A DNA stretch of 64,000 bases from an uncultured Porphyromonadaceae bacterium. Lineage in GTDB: Bacteria; Bacteroidota; Bacteroidia; Bacteroidales; Muribaculaceae. Position numbers and translations under genes: made by a program. Below are positions 15,864 through 24,633 of the stretch, in pieces (within the stretch, counting starts at the first letter, position 1; every line of letters starts with the position of its first letter). Under the pieces are notes generated by a model. The model saw nothing but the letters and a program-made list of their open reading frames with translations, had not been told where the DNA came from and ran no database searches. The DNA lies in NCBI GenBank assembly GCA_947643165.1, contig CANRVB010000008.1, positions 1 through 64,000 of the forward strand, written 5' to 3'.

Positions 15864-16766
15864 TCAAAGCCACGCATTGCGCCGCTCTCTCACGGCTATA
15901 CTCTCGCTAAGCATCTTGATGAACGTCAGCATAGAGTGCTTGCGGTAGGCTCCCCGCAGGGTGTGCACACATCCGTCCATCTCAGTGCCGTCGACTGCTA
16001 TGGGTATGCTCTTCACCTGCCGGGCATTGTGGATGGTCGCCTCTGCCAATACCGTGGCCATCTTTCCCCCTCTGATCAGGTCGAGGAGTATGTGTACCTC
16101 GTTGAGCTCTATACGTATCCGCCATTCGCGCTGAGCGGGGGCTACAATCCTGTCGAATGCGTTGCGGGCCTGTAGGCCGATAGCCGGCAGCGCCATATCG
16201 TATCCGGCAAGGATCTCCGGTGTTACGGACGATGCATTGGCCAGCGGATGTCCGTCGCCCACGACAGCCACCAGCGAGTTCTGAAAGAGCACGTGGCTCT
16301 CTATGCCCTCTACGTGCTGTGAAGGTCTGAAGGCCAGCACAAAGTCGAGTTCGCCGTTGAGCAGCATCTTCATCAGCTCGGCCATAGGTTTGTAGAATAT
16401 GTTGAGCTTGATGTGGGGATACAGCTTCATGAAACTGAACAGGGTCTCGTTGAGTATGGGGCTGAATGTGTATGTCACTCCGATATTCAGGGTTCCCGAC
16501 CTCAGATTGCTCAGGTCGGCCACAAGAGTCTTGCACAGGTTGGCGCTGTCGATAGTCTTTCTGGCATAGGGAACCAGCTCGTAACCGGCTTCGGTCAGTG
16601 ATACCGAATGGCTTGTGCGGGTGAGCAGCTGCGTTCCGAATTCCTGCTCAAGCTGTTTGACTTGCTGGGAGAGGGTACTCTGAGTGACATAAAGAGCCTT
16701 GGCGGCTTCAGAGAAATTTAGGGTTTCTGCTACCTTCAGGAAGTATTTGAGTTGCCGGAGTTCCAT
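15864..16766 (-). CDS. LysR family transcriptional regulator
   Basis: A 300-residue regulator. The N-terminal winged helix (residues 1-60) has the classic pattern SEAAKALYVTQSTLSQQVKQLE. The C-terminal periplasmic-binding-like effector domain spans about 90-295. It lies 28 nt downstream of the ThrE small-subunit gene on the same strand, so it may control that amino-acid exporter. LysR genes are more often divergent from their targets, so this is only a guess. A -7 element sits directly before its start, giving it its own promoter. The effector is unknown. Confidence 0.88.
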   Translation of the reverse strand: MELRQLKYFLKVAETLNFSEAAKALYVTQSTLSQQVKQLEQEFGTQLLTRTSHSVSLTEAGYELVPYARKTIDSANLCKTLVADLSNLRSGTLNIGVTYTFSPILNETLFSFMKLYPHIKLNIFYKPMAELMKMLLNGELDFVLAFRPSQHVEGIESHVLFQNSLVAVVGDGHPLANASSVTPEILAGYDMALPAIGLQARNAFDRIVAPAQREWRIRIELNEVHILLDLIRGGKMATVLAEATIHNARQVKSIPIAVDGTEMDGCVHTLRGAYRKHSMLTFIKMLSESIAVRERRNAWL

Positions 16767-16774
16767 ATCAGAGG

Positions 16775-16782
16775 CAAAGGTA
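16775..16782 (-). promoter_or_regulatory. -7 element of the LysR gene
   Basis: TACCTTTG on the minus strand ends 8 nt before the start codon, so the transcript would be almost leaderless. No good -33 element is visible. Confidence 0.45.
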
Positions 16783-16794
16783 ATGAATTTTAGG

Positions 16795-17280
16795 CTATTG
16801 TAGCCGCGTAGCGCGGAAAGATATGTGTTTGAAGATGAATACCGGGAGTGTCGCTCCGGTCACCATCGCTGTAAGTATGAACAGACAGGTGAGGCCGTTG
16901 GATGTGAACAGATACATATAGTGGCCGAAAGCCGGCTCTGAGCTGTTGAGTAGACACATGGCCATGCCGCCGAAAGTCTTGTAAGCATAGACACCGGGGA
17001 TCATAGGCAGCAGGGCCGGGAAGAAGCATGTTTCGGCCGGAATGCGTGCCACGGGCGACAGAAACACCGCCAGCATGCCGATGATAGCTGATGCGATGAA
17101 CGTGGCTGCCACGATATGCAATCCTATGCCAGGTGTCATGAGGATGAAGCGTGTGGAATGGCCTATGGCCGCTATTGCCGCGCAGTAGAGATATGCCCGT
17201 CGTGGAGGTCGGCTTATTGCGGCAAATCCGATAGCTGCTATAGCCGCAAACAATGCATCTTCGAGAATTTGTGTGATCAT
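16795..17280 (-). CDS. Threonine/serine exporter ThrE, C-terminal (small) subunit
   Basis: A 161-residue polytopic protein with about five membrane helices. It matches the ThrE_2/DUF3815 half of the threonine/serine exporter family. The characteristic segment LLPMIPGVYAYKTFGG is near residues 93-108. The start at 17280 follows the preceding gene by 13 nt. An upstream in-frame start at 17310 would overlap that gene and adds no family sequence. It works with the larger subunit encoded just upstream to export amino acids across the inner membrane. Confidence 0.85.
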   Translation of the reverse strand: MITQILEDALFAAIAAIGFAAISRPPRRAYLYCAAIAAIGHSTRFILMTPGIGLHIVAATFIASAIIGMLAVFLSPVARIPAETCFFPALLPMIPGVYAYKTFGGMAMCLLNSSEPAFGHYMYLFTSNGLTCLFILTAMVTGATLPVFIFKHISFRATRLQ

Positions 17281-17293
17281 AACGGAAATTTTA

Positions 17294-18073
17294 TCAGAAC
17301 ATACCGGCATTCATGAGTGCCATTCCGGCGCAGAGACCGGCCGAAATGCAGCATGTGAGCACCATTGCGTCCATCAGACGGCTGAACGCGCAGATATAGT
17401 GGCGGTATAGCATGTCGCTGAATGAGTTGAGAAACGGGATTCCCGGCACAAGATAGAGCACAGAGGTGCCTATGGCCACGGCGGGTGTGGATCCGAGCGA
17501 GAACAGGCTGTCGGTTGCGCCGAGTATGCTGGATATGAACGCGCATACGATCATGATGAGCCGCGTGTCGGTGCCATGCGATGCGAGCGATTGCCTGACG
17601 CTGAACCCGGCGATTGTCGCTACCGCTACTATTGACATTGCTATGGGGTCGCCTCCAAACAGACGGCAGAAAGCGGCGTTTGCTACTCCGACCAGCAGTG
17701 TGAGCCGCCATCTGCAGCGTGGCTTGGGGCGGATGGTGTCGTACAGGCGTGCGCGGCATTGTCCGAAGCCGATTTTCCCGTCGGCCAGCTCCCAGCTCAG
17801 GCTGCTGAGACGTGTGTTGACATCAAAGTTGATTGCCGTATGAGGTATTGTGGCTATCCGTGTAATGTATTCGCCTGTCACCATATCGCAAAGCGTCAGG
17901 TGAATATGGCGTGGCATGATAGTCAGTTCATCTTTTACACCGAGGGCCTCAGCCATGCGGCCCATATTTGTCTCGATCCTGATGCATGTGGCTCCGGCGG
18001 CAAAGAGGGCCACGCTATAGTCGAGCAGCATGCGGCATCTGTCTTCCAATGTCGGTAATCTTTCTGTTGTCAT
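17294..18073 (-). CDS. Threonine/serine exporter ThrE, N-terminal (large) subunit
   Basis: A 259-residue protein of the ThrE N-terminal family (DUF1212). The soluble N-terminal part has the conserved YSVALFAAGATCIRIETNMGRMA segment (about 17-39, written here in part as a family hallmark), and helices follow from about residue 120. The loop LVPGIPFLNSFSD (about 203-215) matches PGxPxxN, the counterpart of MIPG in the small subunit. The start at 18073 is preferred. It has GAGG about 12 nt upstream and follows the small membrane gene by 13 nt. Confidence 0.85.
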   Translation of the reverse strand: MTTERLPTLEDRCRMLLDYSVALFAAGATCIRIETNMGRMAEALGVKDELTIMPRHIHLTLCDMVTGEYITRIATIPHTAINFDVNTRLSSLSWELADGKIGFGQCRARLYDTIRPKPRCRWRLTLLVGVANAAFCRLFGGDPIAMSIVAVATIAGFSVRQSLASHGTDTRLIMIVCAFISSILGATDSLFSLGSTPAVAIGTSVLYLVPGIPFLNSFSDMLYRHYICAFSRLMDAMVLTCCISAGLCAGMALMNAGMF

Positions 18074-18086
18074 GACCGTATGTGCC

Positions 18087-18302
18087 TCAATCGTCAAATT
18101 CATCGGCCACGCGCCTGTCGCCCGGAGCATAAAATTCGTCGTTCTCGGTTCCTATGCCAAAGATGGGCTGGCGGTGTGGAGCCTTGCTGTGGTTTTCGTT
18201 GTGATGCGTTATGGCATAATGGACGATAGTGATCACAAATGCGGTTACGAGTGCGGTTACAATGCAGCTCCATGTGAGCAGCGGGATGTTGATGTTAAGC
18301 AT
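18087..18302 (-). CDS. Small single-pass membrane protein upstream of thrE
   Basis: A 71-residue protein with one N-terminal membrane helix (about residues 4-30, LLTWSCIVTALVTAFVITIV), then a His/Asn-rich and acidic tail. I do not recognise it. It is the first gene of the run leading into the two ThrE subunits, with a 13-nt gap, so a small accessory subunit is possible. That is inference from position only. The start at 18302 was chosen over 18326, which lies inside the promoter. Confidence 0.55.
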   Translation of the reverse strand: MLNINIPLLTWSCIVTALVTAFVITIVHYAITHHNENHSKAPHRQPIFGIGTENDEFYAPGDRRVADEFDD

Positions 18303-18323
18303 AATCTTAGTTTTTTGTTGTTG

Positions 18324-18331
18324 CAAAGGTA
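18324..18331 (-). promoter_or_regulatory. -7 element of the thrE operon promoter
   Basis: TACCTTTG on the minus strand, 22 nt before the first start codon. The -33 element is unclear. Confidence 0.45.
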
Positions 18332-18419
18332 ACGTCTGAGATCAAAGGATTCCTGTGTGTTTTTAACGGAAGTTTCGATAGCTGCTATCATCTCCGGTCA
18401 TAATAGCCGATAGATAAGC

Positions 18420-18446
18420 AGAGCGCCCCGCATTGCGGAGCGCTCT
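18420..18446 (-). terminator. Hairpin after transketolase
   Basis: AGAGCGC and GCGCTCT arms with an inner CCGC/GCGG pairing form a compact stem 31 nt past the tkt stop. There is no strong T tract on the minus strand. Confidence 0.5.
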
Positions 18447-18476
18447 GGATTATGCTTGTGTAAACAGATGCCTGGA

Positions 18477-20507
18477 TCAGCGGCCGAGGAAGCGGCGCAC
18501 ACGGTCGAGCACGCTTTCGGGAGTATAGCCGAACTCGCGGTCGAGCACTTTGTAGGGAGCTGAGGCTCCGAAGCGCTCGAGGCCCTGGACATATCCCTGG
18601 GGACCAACGATAGAGCGCAGTGTGGTGGGCAGGCCGGCTGTGAGTCCGTAAACTGGCAGGCCGGCGGGAATTGTAGCCAGACGGTAGTCTTCGGGCTGCA
18701 TCTCGAACAGACCGACAGACGGAACCGATACGACGCGGGCGCGGATGCCCTCGGCATTGAGCAGCACAGCGACATCGCAGAGTAGCGATACCTCGGATCC
18801 GTTGGCAACGAGTATGACATCGGGATCAGGGGTGTCGATGACCACATAACCGCCACGGCGGGCTCCTTCGGCGTCAGCTCGACGGTCGCCGGCCTGAGAG
18901 GGAAGATCCTTGATGTCCTGACGCGAAAGTATGAGGGCTGTCGGGGTCTTCTTGTTGTTCATTGCCATTTCCCATGCAACGATGGTCTCAGCGCCATCGG
19001 CAGGGCGGAGAACGAGCATCGAGGGATTGCCATCGGGGTTCTTTATCTGTTCGAGCAGTCGGATCTGGGCCTCCTGTTCAATAGGTTCGTGGGTAGGACC
19101 ATCTTCGCCTACGCGGAATGCGTCGTGACTCCATACATACTTTACAGGAAGTTGCATGAGGGCGGCCAGACGTACAGCAGGCTTCATGTAGTCGCTGAAT
19201 ACAAAGAATGTTCCGCATGCGGCAATCATGCCACCGTGCAGTACAATACCGTTCATCACCGAGGCCATGGTGAGTTCGGCAACACCGGCATGAAGGAATG
19301 CGCCGGTAAAGTCACCGTGAGTCAGGGCGTGGGTATGCTTGAGGAAAGCCTCGGTCTTGTCCGAATTTGCCAGGTCGGCGCTCGATACGATCATGTTGCC
19401 TACTTTGGCCGACAGCTCGGTGAGTACGGCCGCCGATGCTGTGCGGGTAGCGGCATCAGCCTTGAACACGATCGACTTGTAGTCGATGTCAGGAAGATTG
19501 CCGGCTATGTAGTTGTTGAGCTCAACGGCTTTGTCGGGATTGGCTTCGGCCCAGCGGCGCTCGGCTTCGCGGCGTTCAGCCACGATCTTGCGCAGCTCCT
19601 CGCGGCGTGCAGCATAAAGCTCGGCGACTTCCTTGCGTATCTCCCAGGGATTTTCAATATTACCTCCGAGGTTGGCTACGGTTGCGGGATAGTCGGCTCC
19701 GCTCTTGCTGAGTGGCTGACCGTGAGTGGAGCATTTGCCCTCGAAGTTGCTGCCGTCAGCAGTCACACAACCGCGTCCCATTACGGTGTGGCCTATGATG
19801 AGGGTCGGCTTTTCGGTCTCGGCATTAGCTTTTTCGATAGCTTCGGCTATGGCGATTGGGTCGGTTCCGTCTACCTCGAGCACGTTCCAGTGCCATGCAC
19901 GGTATTTTGCGGCGTAGTCTTCTGTAGTGATAGCATCCACATCCGTTGAGAGCTGAACTTTGTTGCTATCGAAGAACATGATGAGGTTGCTCAGACCCAG
20001 ATAACCGGCAATACGTCCGGCGCCCTGGGCTATCTCCTCCTGTATGCCACCGTCCGAAATGAAGGTGTAGGTCTTGTGTGCCCATGTCTCACCGAAGCGG
20101 GCGGCGATAAAGCGCTCGGCTATGGCAGCTCCTACAGCCATCGTATGACCCTGTCCGAGCGGTCCTGATGTATTCTCGACGCCACGGGTGGGATCGAGTT
20201 CCGGATGGCCCGGGGTCACGCTTCCCCACTGTCTGAACTGCTTGAGCTCGTCGATCGTATAGTAGCCGCAGAGAGCCAACACGCTGTAGAGCATCGGCGA
20301 CATGTGGCCCGGATCAAGGAAGAAGCGGTCGCGGGCGAACCAGGTCGGATCGTCCGGGTCGGTTACGAGAAATCGGCTGTAGAGCACGTTGATAAAGTCG
20401 GCACCGCCCATGGCGCCTCCCGGGTGTCCGGATTTGGCTTGCTCGACCATCGTGGCAGATAGCACGCGTATATTGTCGGCTGCCGAATCAAAGAGTTTCT
20501 TGTCCAT
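18477..20507 (-). CDS. tkt: Transketolase
   Basis: A 676-residue thiamine-diphosphate enzyme of the pentose phosphate pathway, moving two-carbon units between sugar phosphates. Visible are the substrate and cofactor segments AKSGHPGGAMG (about 21-31), GPLGQGHTMAVGAA, the TPP-binding GGIQEEIAQG to DSNKVQ region, and the pyrimidine-domain stretch with DGPTHEPIEQ. Length is full for bacterial Tkt. The ATG at 20507 was chosen because the upstream extension covers the promoter. It has its own promoter and terminator. Confidence 0.96.
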   Translation of the reverse strand: MDKKLFDSAADNIRVLSATMVEQAKSGHPGGAMGGADFINVLYSRFLVTDPDDPTWFARDRFFLDPGHMSPMLYSVLALCGYYTIDELKQFRQWGSVTPGHPELDPTRGVENTSGPLGQGHTMAVGAAIAERFIAARFGETWAHKTYTFISDGGIQEEIAQGAGRIAGYLGLSNLIMFFDSNKVQLSTDVDAITTEDYAAKYRAWHWNVLEVDGTDPIAIAEAIEKANAETEKPTLIIGHTVMGRGCVTADGSNFEGKCSTHGQPLSKSGADYPATVANLGGNIENPWEIRKEVAELYAARREELRKIVAERREAERRWAEANPDKAVELNNYIAGNLPDIDYKSIVFKADAATRTASAAVLTELSAKVGNMIVSSADLANSDKTEAFLKHTHALTHGDFTGAFLHAGVAELTMASVMNGIVLHGGMIAACGTFFVFSDYMKPAVRLAALMQLPVKYVWSHDAFRVGEDGPTHEPIEQEAQIRLLEQIKNPDGNPSMLVLRPADGAETIVAWEMAMNNKKTPTALILSRQDIKDLPSQAGDRRADAEGARRGGYVVIDTPDPDVILVANGSEVSLLCDVAVLLNAEGIRARVVSVPSVGLFEMQPEDYRLATIPAGLPVYGLTAGLPTTLRSIVGPQGYVQGLERFGASAPYKVLDREFGYTPESVLDRVRRFLGR

Positions 20508-20578
20508 TGTAGTGGTTAGGCTGTCAATGTGGTGATTGTGCGGAAAACGGTTTTTGCCGATCCTGCCAAATACTATTG

Positions 20579-20610
20579 CAAAAGTAGCAAATCTCTCTGC
20601 TATGGCCAAA
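20579..20610 (-). promoter_or_regulatory. Promoter of tkt
   Basis: On the minus strand TTTG (20607-20610), a 20-nt spacer and TACTTTTG (20579-20586) match the Bacteroidetes consensus. The leader is about 68 nt. Confidence 0.65.
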
Positions 20611-20629
20611 TTTCAAGGCATCAAATCGG

Positions 20630-21175
20630 TTAATAAATATCGGCATCCCCGGCCGCCACGCATATTGTCGCTCCTTCGCGGCGTATCCATTTCAGGGCAA
20701 ATATTCGGTCGGATGCCATGGCTGTCCCTCTCGATCGGTCTATATTGATGGCCTTGAGGGGTAGTCCTGGTGTGAGGGCGGCCTTGTAGACCGCTTCTTT
20801 CGCTGTCCAATAGTCGAGCAACCGCTCCATTATGCCGTTTGCTTCTTCAGCCTCGGTTTCGGTGAGAAAGCGTGATGCGACGTTACACAGCTGACGGCGG
20901 GGGGCCTCCACGTCGATACCCGGCGATATTGTCAGGTCGCTGTACGCTATGGCGGCGATATCTGCTCCGTGGCTTATGCTTATGTTGGCCTTATGTTGTG
21001 AGCCGGTGAGTATTGGGGCGCCGGCAGGTGTATGGATTATCGCCGCCTCCCTACCGAAGACCCTTTTCACAAGTTCTGCAACGCCCTGCCGTTCGCGCTT
21101 GTGCTGTGGCTCAGTACCGGGCGCCACTTCGGCTATCTCGACTTCTACTGTCCGTCCGTTGATATCAAGTGTCAT
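20630..21175 (-). CDS. 4'-phosphopantetheinyl transferase superfamily protein
   Basis: A 181-residue Sfp-like enzyme that would transfer phosphopantetheine from CoA to a carrier-protein serine. Motifs are SISHG (about 67-71), GIDVE with the metal-binding acidic pair (about 86-90), and WTAKEAVYKA (about 122-131). It is shorter than Sfp. Its start overlaps the gldD stop as ATGA, and gldE-gldD-transferase is a recurrent order in Bacteroidetes. The carrier protein it serves is not evident here. Confidence 0.85.
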   Translation of the reverse strand: MTLDINGRTVEVEIAEVAPGTEPQHKRERQGVAELVKRVFGREAAIIHTPAGAPILTGSQHKANISISHGADIAAIAYSDLTISPGIDVEAPRRQLCNVASRFLTETEAEEANGIMERLLDYWTAKEAVYKAALTPGLPLKAINIDRSRGTAMASDRIFALKWIRREGATICVAAGDADIY

Positions 21176-21750
21176 CTCAGATGGGTCAATGCGTGTATTA
21201 TATCCCGTCTAACAGTCTCTATGACTGGTGCGATAGAATCGGCCGATGTGGGGGCGGTGTCGAGCATGAGTGCGCCGCTCACAACCCTTCGGCCATCCTC
21301 TGCCAGAAATTGCACCGGTGTTGGCGATGATACCCGTGTGATGAGTATCTTGGCGTTGAATCCGGCGGAAGTCTCAAACGTGGTCAGTTCCGATTGGTGG
21401 CCTCCCGTGTTGAGGCTCATTCGTTCCAATCGGTTGTCTATCACTTTGTCGAGGTGATTATTGTCGTCTACCGGTGTGAAAGTAACCATAAGTTTTCCGC
21501 GGTAGGCCGCGTAATCGGTCGAGGCAAACACAGCTCTGTCCCTGCCGTGATCTACGGTGGTCCGACACTCGGCATTGGCTTCCCAATTGGCCGGAAAAGA
21601 GTCGACGGGAGCATATTTCTGTGGGTAGGCTGCTATGCGTGGATATGCAGGAGGAAGCGGCACACCCCCCTCGGGAGCTTTTTCGCTGCAAGCCCATGTG
21701 CATGCCGCCAGAAGTGCGGCACCGATACGGCATGCGGGCTTCATAATCAT
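21172..21750 (-). CDS. gldD: GldD-like gliding motility lipoprotein
   Basis: A 192-residue lipoprotein with lipobox LAAC at residues 14-17. The C-terminal half carries the GldD hallmark: a PVQF segment, then GALM, then a DSIAPVI segment followed by a final helix. In Flavobacterium, GldD is needed for gliding and linked to type IX secretion, but gut Bacteroidales retain it without gliding. It overlaps gldE by 4 nt upstream and the phosphopantetheinyl transferase by 4 nt downstream. The partner order strengthens the call. Confidence 0.8.
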   Translation of the reverse strand: MIMKPACRIGAALLAACTWACSEKAPEGGVPLPPAYPRIAAYPQKYAPVDSFPANWEANAECRTTVDHGRDRAVFASTDYAAYRGKLMVTFTPVDDNNHLDKVIDNRLERMSLNTGGHQSELTTFETSAGFNAKILITRVSSPTPVQFLAEDGRRVVSGALMLDTAPTSADSIAPVIETVRRDIIHALTHLR

Positions 21751-23105
21751 AGTTGATGGCGCTGTGGCGCGATACGGCTGTCAGCTTGGATTTCCGGCAT
21801 CACTTTCACGCGCACGCTGGCTATGCGGTGCTGTTCGATGCTTATAACCAGAAAACGGCATCGTCCATATACTATCGATTCCTTTTCTTTGGGGAAGTCA
21901 CCCGTTATGGCCAGGAGCATTCCGGCCAGCGTTTCGCAATCCTCGGTCACGTCCTCATAGTCGGCCTCATCCAGATCGGTTATGCGGAAGAAATCGCCGA
22001 GCAATGTCTTTCCCTCAAATATGTAGGTGTCGTCGGGAAGTTTGCGGTATGTCTTCTCCTCCTCGTCATACTCATCGTTTATGTCACCTACTATCTCCTC
22101 AAGCACATCCTCGAGGGTGACAAGACCCTGCGTACCTCCAAATTCATCGATGACAATGGCCATGTGTATGCGCCGCCTGCGGAAGTCTTCGAGCAGATCG
22201 TCGATCATTCTCGACTCAGGCACGTAGTAGGGATCTCTCAGCAGCTTGTGCCAGTCGAAGTCGGCATTGGCTTTGCCCACATACGGCAACAGGTCGCGTG
22301 AATATAGCACACCGCGTATTTCGTCCATGGTCTTGTCGTAGGCCGGTAGACGTGAGTATCCTTTCTCCACCACGACTTTCATCACCTCTTCAAAGCTGTC
22401 CGACATTTCGATGCCTGTAATATCGACACGCGGTGTCATGATTTCGTCGGCCGTAGTGTCGCCGAACTTCAGTATGCCCTCGAGCATCTCCTTGTTTTCG
22501 CCGGCCTCCACGTCGGTCAGCTCAAGTGCTTTGCTCAGTTCGTCGGGAGTCACATCCTCCTCTTTCTTGCTCACCACACGCTTTACAAGCCCCGAACTCT
22601 TGACAAGCATTGCCGCCAGGGGGCGGAACATGGTCATCAGCAGCGAGATCCCGCCTATGGCTAAGCGCGCCCAGCGAAGGTTGTTGCTGTTCGCTACCAG
22701 CTTGGGCAATATTTCACCAAACAACAGTATGAGAAACGTCAGAAGTACTGTCTGAAGTATAAAGCTCAGCAGCTCGCTCATCCCGGCAAATATGGGTCCG
22801 AGTGCGAAATTACACAATACTACTATTGTGACATTCACCAGATTGTTGGCTATCAGGATTGTGGCCAACAGGCGCTCCGGGCTTTTTATCAGTGATATTA
22901 TCTTTTCGCCGTAAGGTTCATCCTCTATCTCCTCAAGTTGTTGGGACGTAAGCGAGAAATACGATATTTCGCTACCCGACACAAAACCTGATATACAGAG
23001 GGCAAGCAGCGCCAGTGCGAGCGCTACGATCTGCGATGCATTAAGTGGAGCTATGCTGAGAAGAGGCGTTATAGCCGCCTCGATTGATTCGGCCCCGAAG
23101 GGCAT
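21747..23105 (-). CDS. gldE: GldE-like CNNM/CBS-domain membrane protein
   Basis: A 452-residue protein. A DUF21/CNNM membrane domain (about 25-215, including LLFGEILPKLVA) is followed by a CBS pair (about 225-345, DIMTPRVDI and VIDEFGGTQGLVTLED) and a C-terminal CorC_HlyC domain (about 360-445). It is related to Mg/Co efflux proteins. Followed by gldD it is assigned to GldE. The start at 23105 was chosen because a promoter -7 element at 23187-23194 makes the longer in-frame start at 23189 untenable. Confidence 0.85.
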   Translation of the reverse strand: MPFGAESIEAAITPLLSIAPLNASQIVALALALLALCISGFVSGSEISYFSLTSQQLEEIEDEPYGEKIISLIKSPERLLATILIANNLVNVTIVVLCNFALGPIFAGMSELLSFILQTVLLTFLILLFGEILPKLVANSNNLRWARLAIGGISLLMTMFRPLAAMLVKSSGLVKRVVSKKEEDVTPDELSKALELTDVEAGENKEMLEGILKFGDTTADEIMTPRVDITGIEMSDSFEEVMKVVVEKGYSRLPAYDKTMDEIRGVLYSRDLLPYVGKANADFDWHKLLRDPYYVPESRMIDDLLEDFRRRRIHMAIVIDEFGGTQGLVTLEDVLEEIVGDINDEYDEEEKTYRKLPDDTYIFEGKTLLGDFFRITDLDEADYEDVTEDCETLAGMLLAITGDFPKEKESIVYGRCRFLVISIEQHRIASVRVKVMPEIQADSRIAPQRHQL

Positions 23106-23186
23106 AAGAGGGACAGTGTCCAAATGACTGTTAGTTTGGTTCGACAAAAATGCGGGTCCCGGTGGCCGGCCATCCGCTACAACGCG

Positions 23187-23194
23187 CAAAGTTA
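23187..23194 (-). promoter_or_regulatory. -7 element of the gldE promoter
   Basis: TAACTTTG on the minus strand. Transcription would begin near 23182, 77 nt before the chosen gldE start. It excludes the longer reading frame start at 23189. Confidence 0.55.
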
Positions 23195-23469
23195 GCTAAT
23201 TTTACCGATACCGCCCAATATCGTGCCGCTTATTTACCCCTGCATGCTTCTGCGGTCCAATGATGTGGACTATGTATTGACACACTTTCACCGGCGGCTT
23301 GATTTGTTATTATTGCATTTTTGTGCGGAATACTACCCGCTGTCTGTCATTTTGCTATAAAAATGGCTCATATCGCGCTTGGCCGTGCGGCTGATCGATT
23401 GAAATAAGACTTCATGATATATAGCCCGGTGGAAATTCGCTAAATTATGTTTTACAACATGACTTTAGT

Positions 23470-23501
23470 TTTGGTGTTGTGGACGCTTTGCTATACATTT
23501 G
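23470..23501 (+). promoter_or_regulatory. Promoter of serC
   Basis: TTTG at 23470-23473, a 20-nt spacer, TACATTTG at 23494-23501. The leader is about 53 nt. Confidence 0.65.
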
Positions 23502-23558
23502 CAACGGCTCCATTGAGCTATACTACCTAAATCAACTTCAACCTCACACCTTTTGCTT

Positions 23559-24629
23559 ATGAAAAAGCATAATTTTTACGCCGGGCCTTCGATATTGACC
23601 CAGCAGACTATACGCAATACTGCTGATGCAATAATCAACTTTGCCGACATGGGTCTGTCAATCCTTGAGATCTCTCACCGCAGCAAACAGTTTCAGGCTG
23701 TGATTGACGAAGCCTCCGCGCTTGTCAAGGAACTTCTCAACGTCCCCGACGGCTACAGCGTGCTTTGGCTGGGTGGCGGCGCTTCCATGCAGTTCTGCAT
23801 GGTGCCGTTCAATCTGCTCGCCCGTAAGGCTGCTTATCTTGAGACGGGTACATGGGCTTCAAACGCCATCAAGGAGGCACGTCTGTTCGGAGAGGTTGAG
23901 GTGCTTGCTTCATCGAAAGATGCCAATTTCTCCTACTATCCCAAAGATTATGTAGTGCCGGCCGATGTCGATTATTTCCACATCACCACTAACAATACCA
24001 TCTATGGTACCGAACTGCGCGTCGATCCCGATGTCCCTGTACGCATGGTTGCGGACATGTCGAGCGACATATTCTCCCGTCCGGTCGATGTAAGCAAGTA
24101 CGACCTTATTTATGCAGGCGCACAGAAGAACCTTGCCCCCGCGGGTGTCACCCTCGTGATTGTGCGCGATGAGGCTTGCGGGCATGTCGACCGTCCTATC
24201 CCGACTATGCTCGACTACCGTACCCACATTAAGAAAGGTTCCATGTTCAATACTCCTCCCGTATTGCCCATCTTCAGCGCTCTCCAGACTCTACGTGTCT
24301 ACAAGGATATGGGTGGCGTGGCCGAGCTCGAGAAGATCGATCTCGCGAAGGCCGCTCTCCTATACAAGGCTATCGACGAAAGCAAGATGTTTGTAGGCAC
24401 AGTGACCGATCCTGCCGATCGTTCCATAATGAACGTATGCTTTGTCATGACTCCTGAGTTTAAGGAGCTTGAGGGCGCGTTTGTTGACTTCTGTGCCGAG
24501 CGTGGCATTGTAGGCATAAAGGGTCACCGGTCTGTCGGTGGTTTCCGCGCCTCTCTCTACAACGCCCTGCCTCTCGAGAGTGTCGAGGTGCTGGTTCAGG
24601 CTATGCACGATTTCGAAAAAATGCACTGA
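23559..24629 (+). CDS. serC: Phosphoserine aminotransferase
   Basis: A 356-residue PLP-dependent class V aminotransferase making 3-phosphoserine from 3-phosphohydroxypyruvate. The family start FYAGPSIL (about 5-12), the phosphate and PLP-binding segment [10 protein letters not shown] (about 73-82), the PLP-lysine in [12 protein letters not shown] (about 187-198) and the end [15 protein letters not shown] are all present. The ATG at 23559 is the first ATG in frame. serA begins 5 nt after its stop, forming a serine biosynthesis operon. Confidence 0.96.
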   Translation: MKKHNFYAGPSILTQQTIRNTADAIINFADMGLSILEISHRSKQFQAVIDEASALVKELLNVPDGYSVLWLGGGASMQFCMVPFNLLARKAAYLETGTWASNAIKEARLFGEVEVLASSKDANFSYYPKDYVVPADVDYFHITTNNTIYGTELRVDPDVPVRMVADMSSDIFSRPVDVSKYDLIYAGAQKNLAPAGVTLVIVRDEACGHVDRPIPTMLDYRTHIKKGSMFNTPPVLPIFSALQTLRVYKDMGGVAELEKIDLAKAALLYKAIDESKMFVGTVTDPADRSIMNVCFVMTPEFKELEGAFVDFCAERGIVGIKGHRSVGGFRASLYNALPLESVEVLVQAMHDFEKMH

Positions 24630-24633
24630 TCTC

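Larger units (their letters stand above)
23106..23558. other. Divergent intergenic region between gldE and serC
   Basis: It holds the gldE leader and promoter on one side and the serC promoter and leader on the other. The middle (about 23200-23465) shows no open frame of protein-like quality and no strong hairpin. A small ATGTT/AACAT inverted repeat at 23447-23460 lies just before the serC promoter. Confidence 0.6.
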
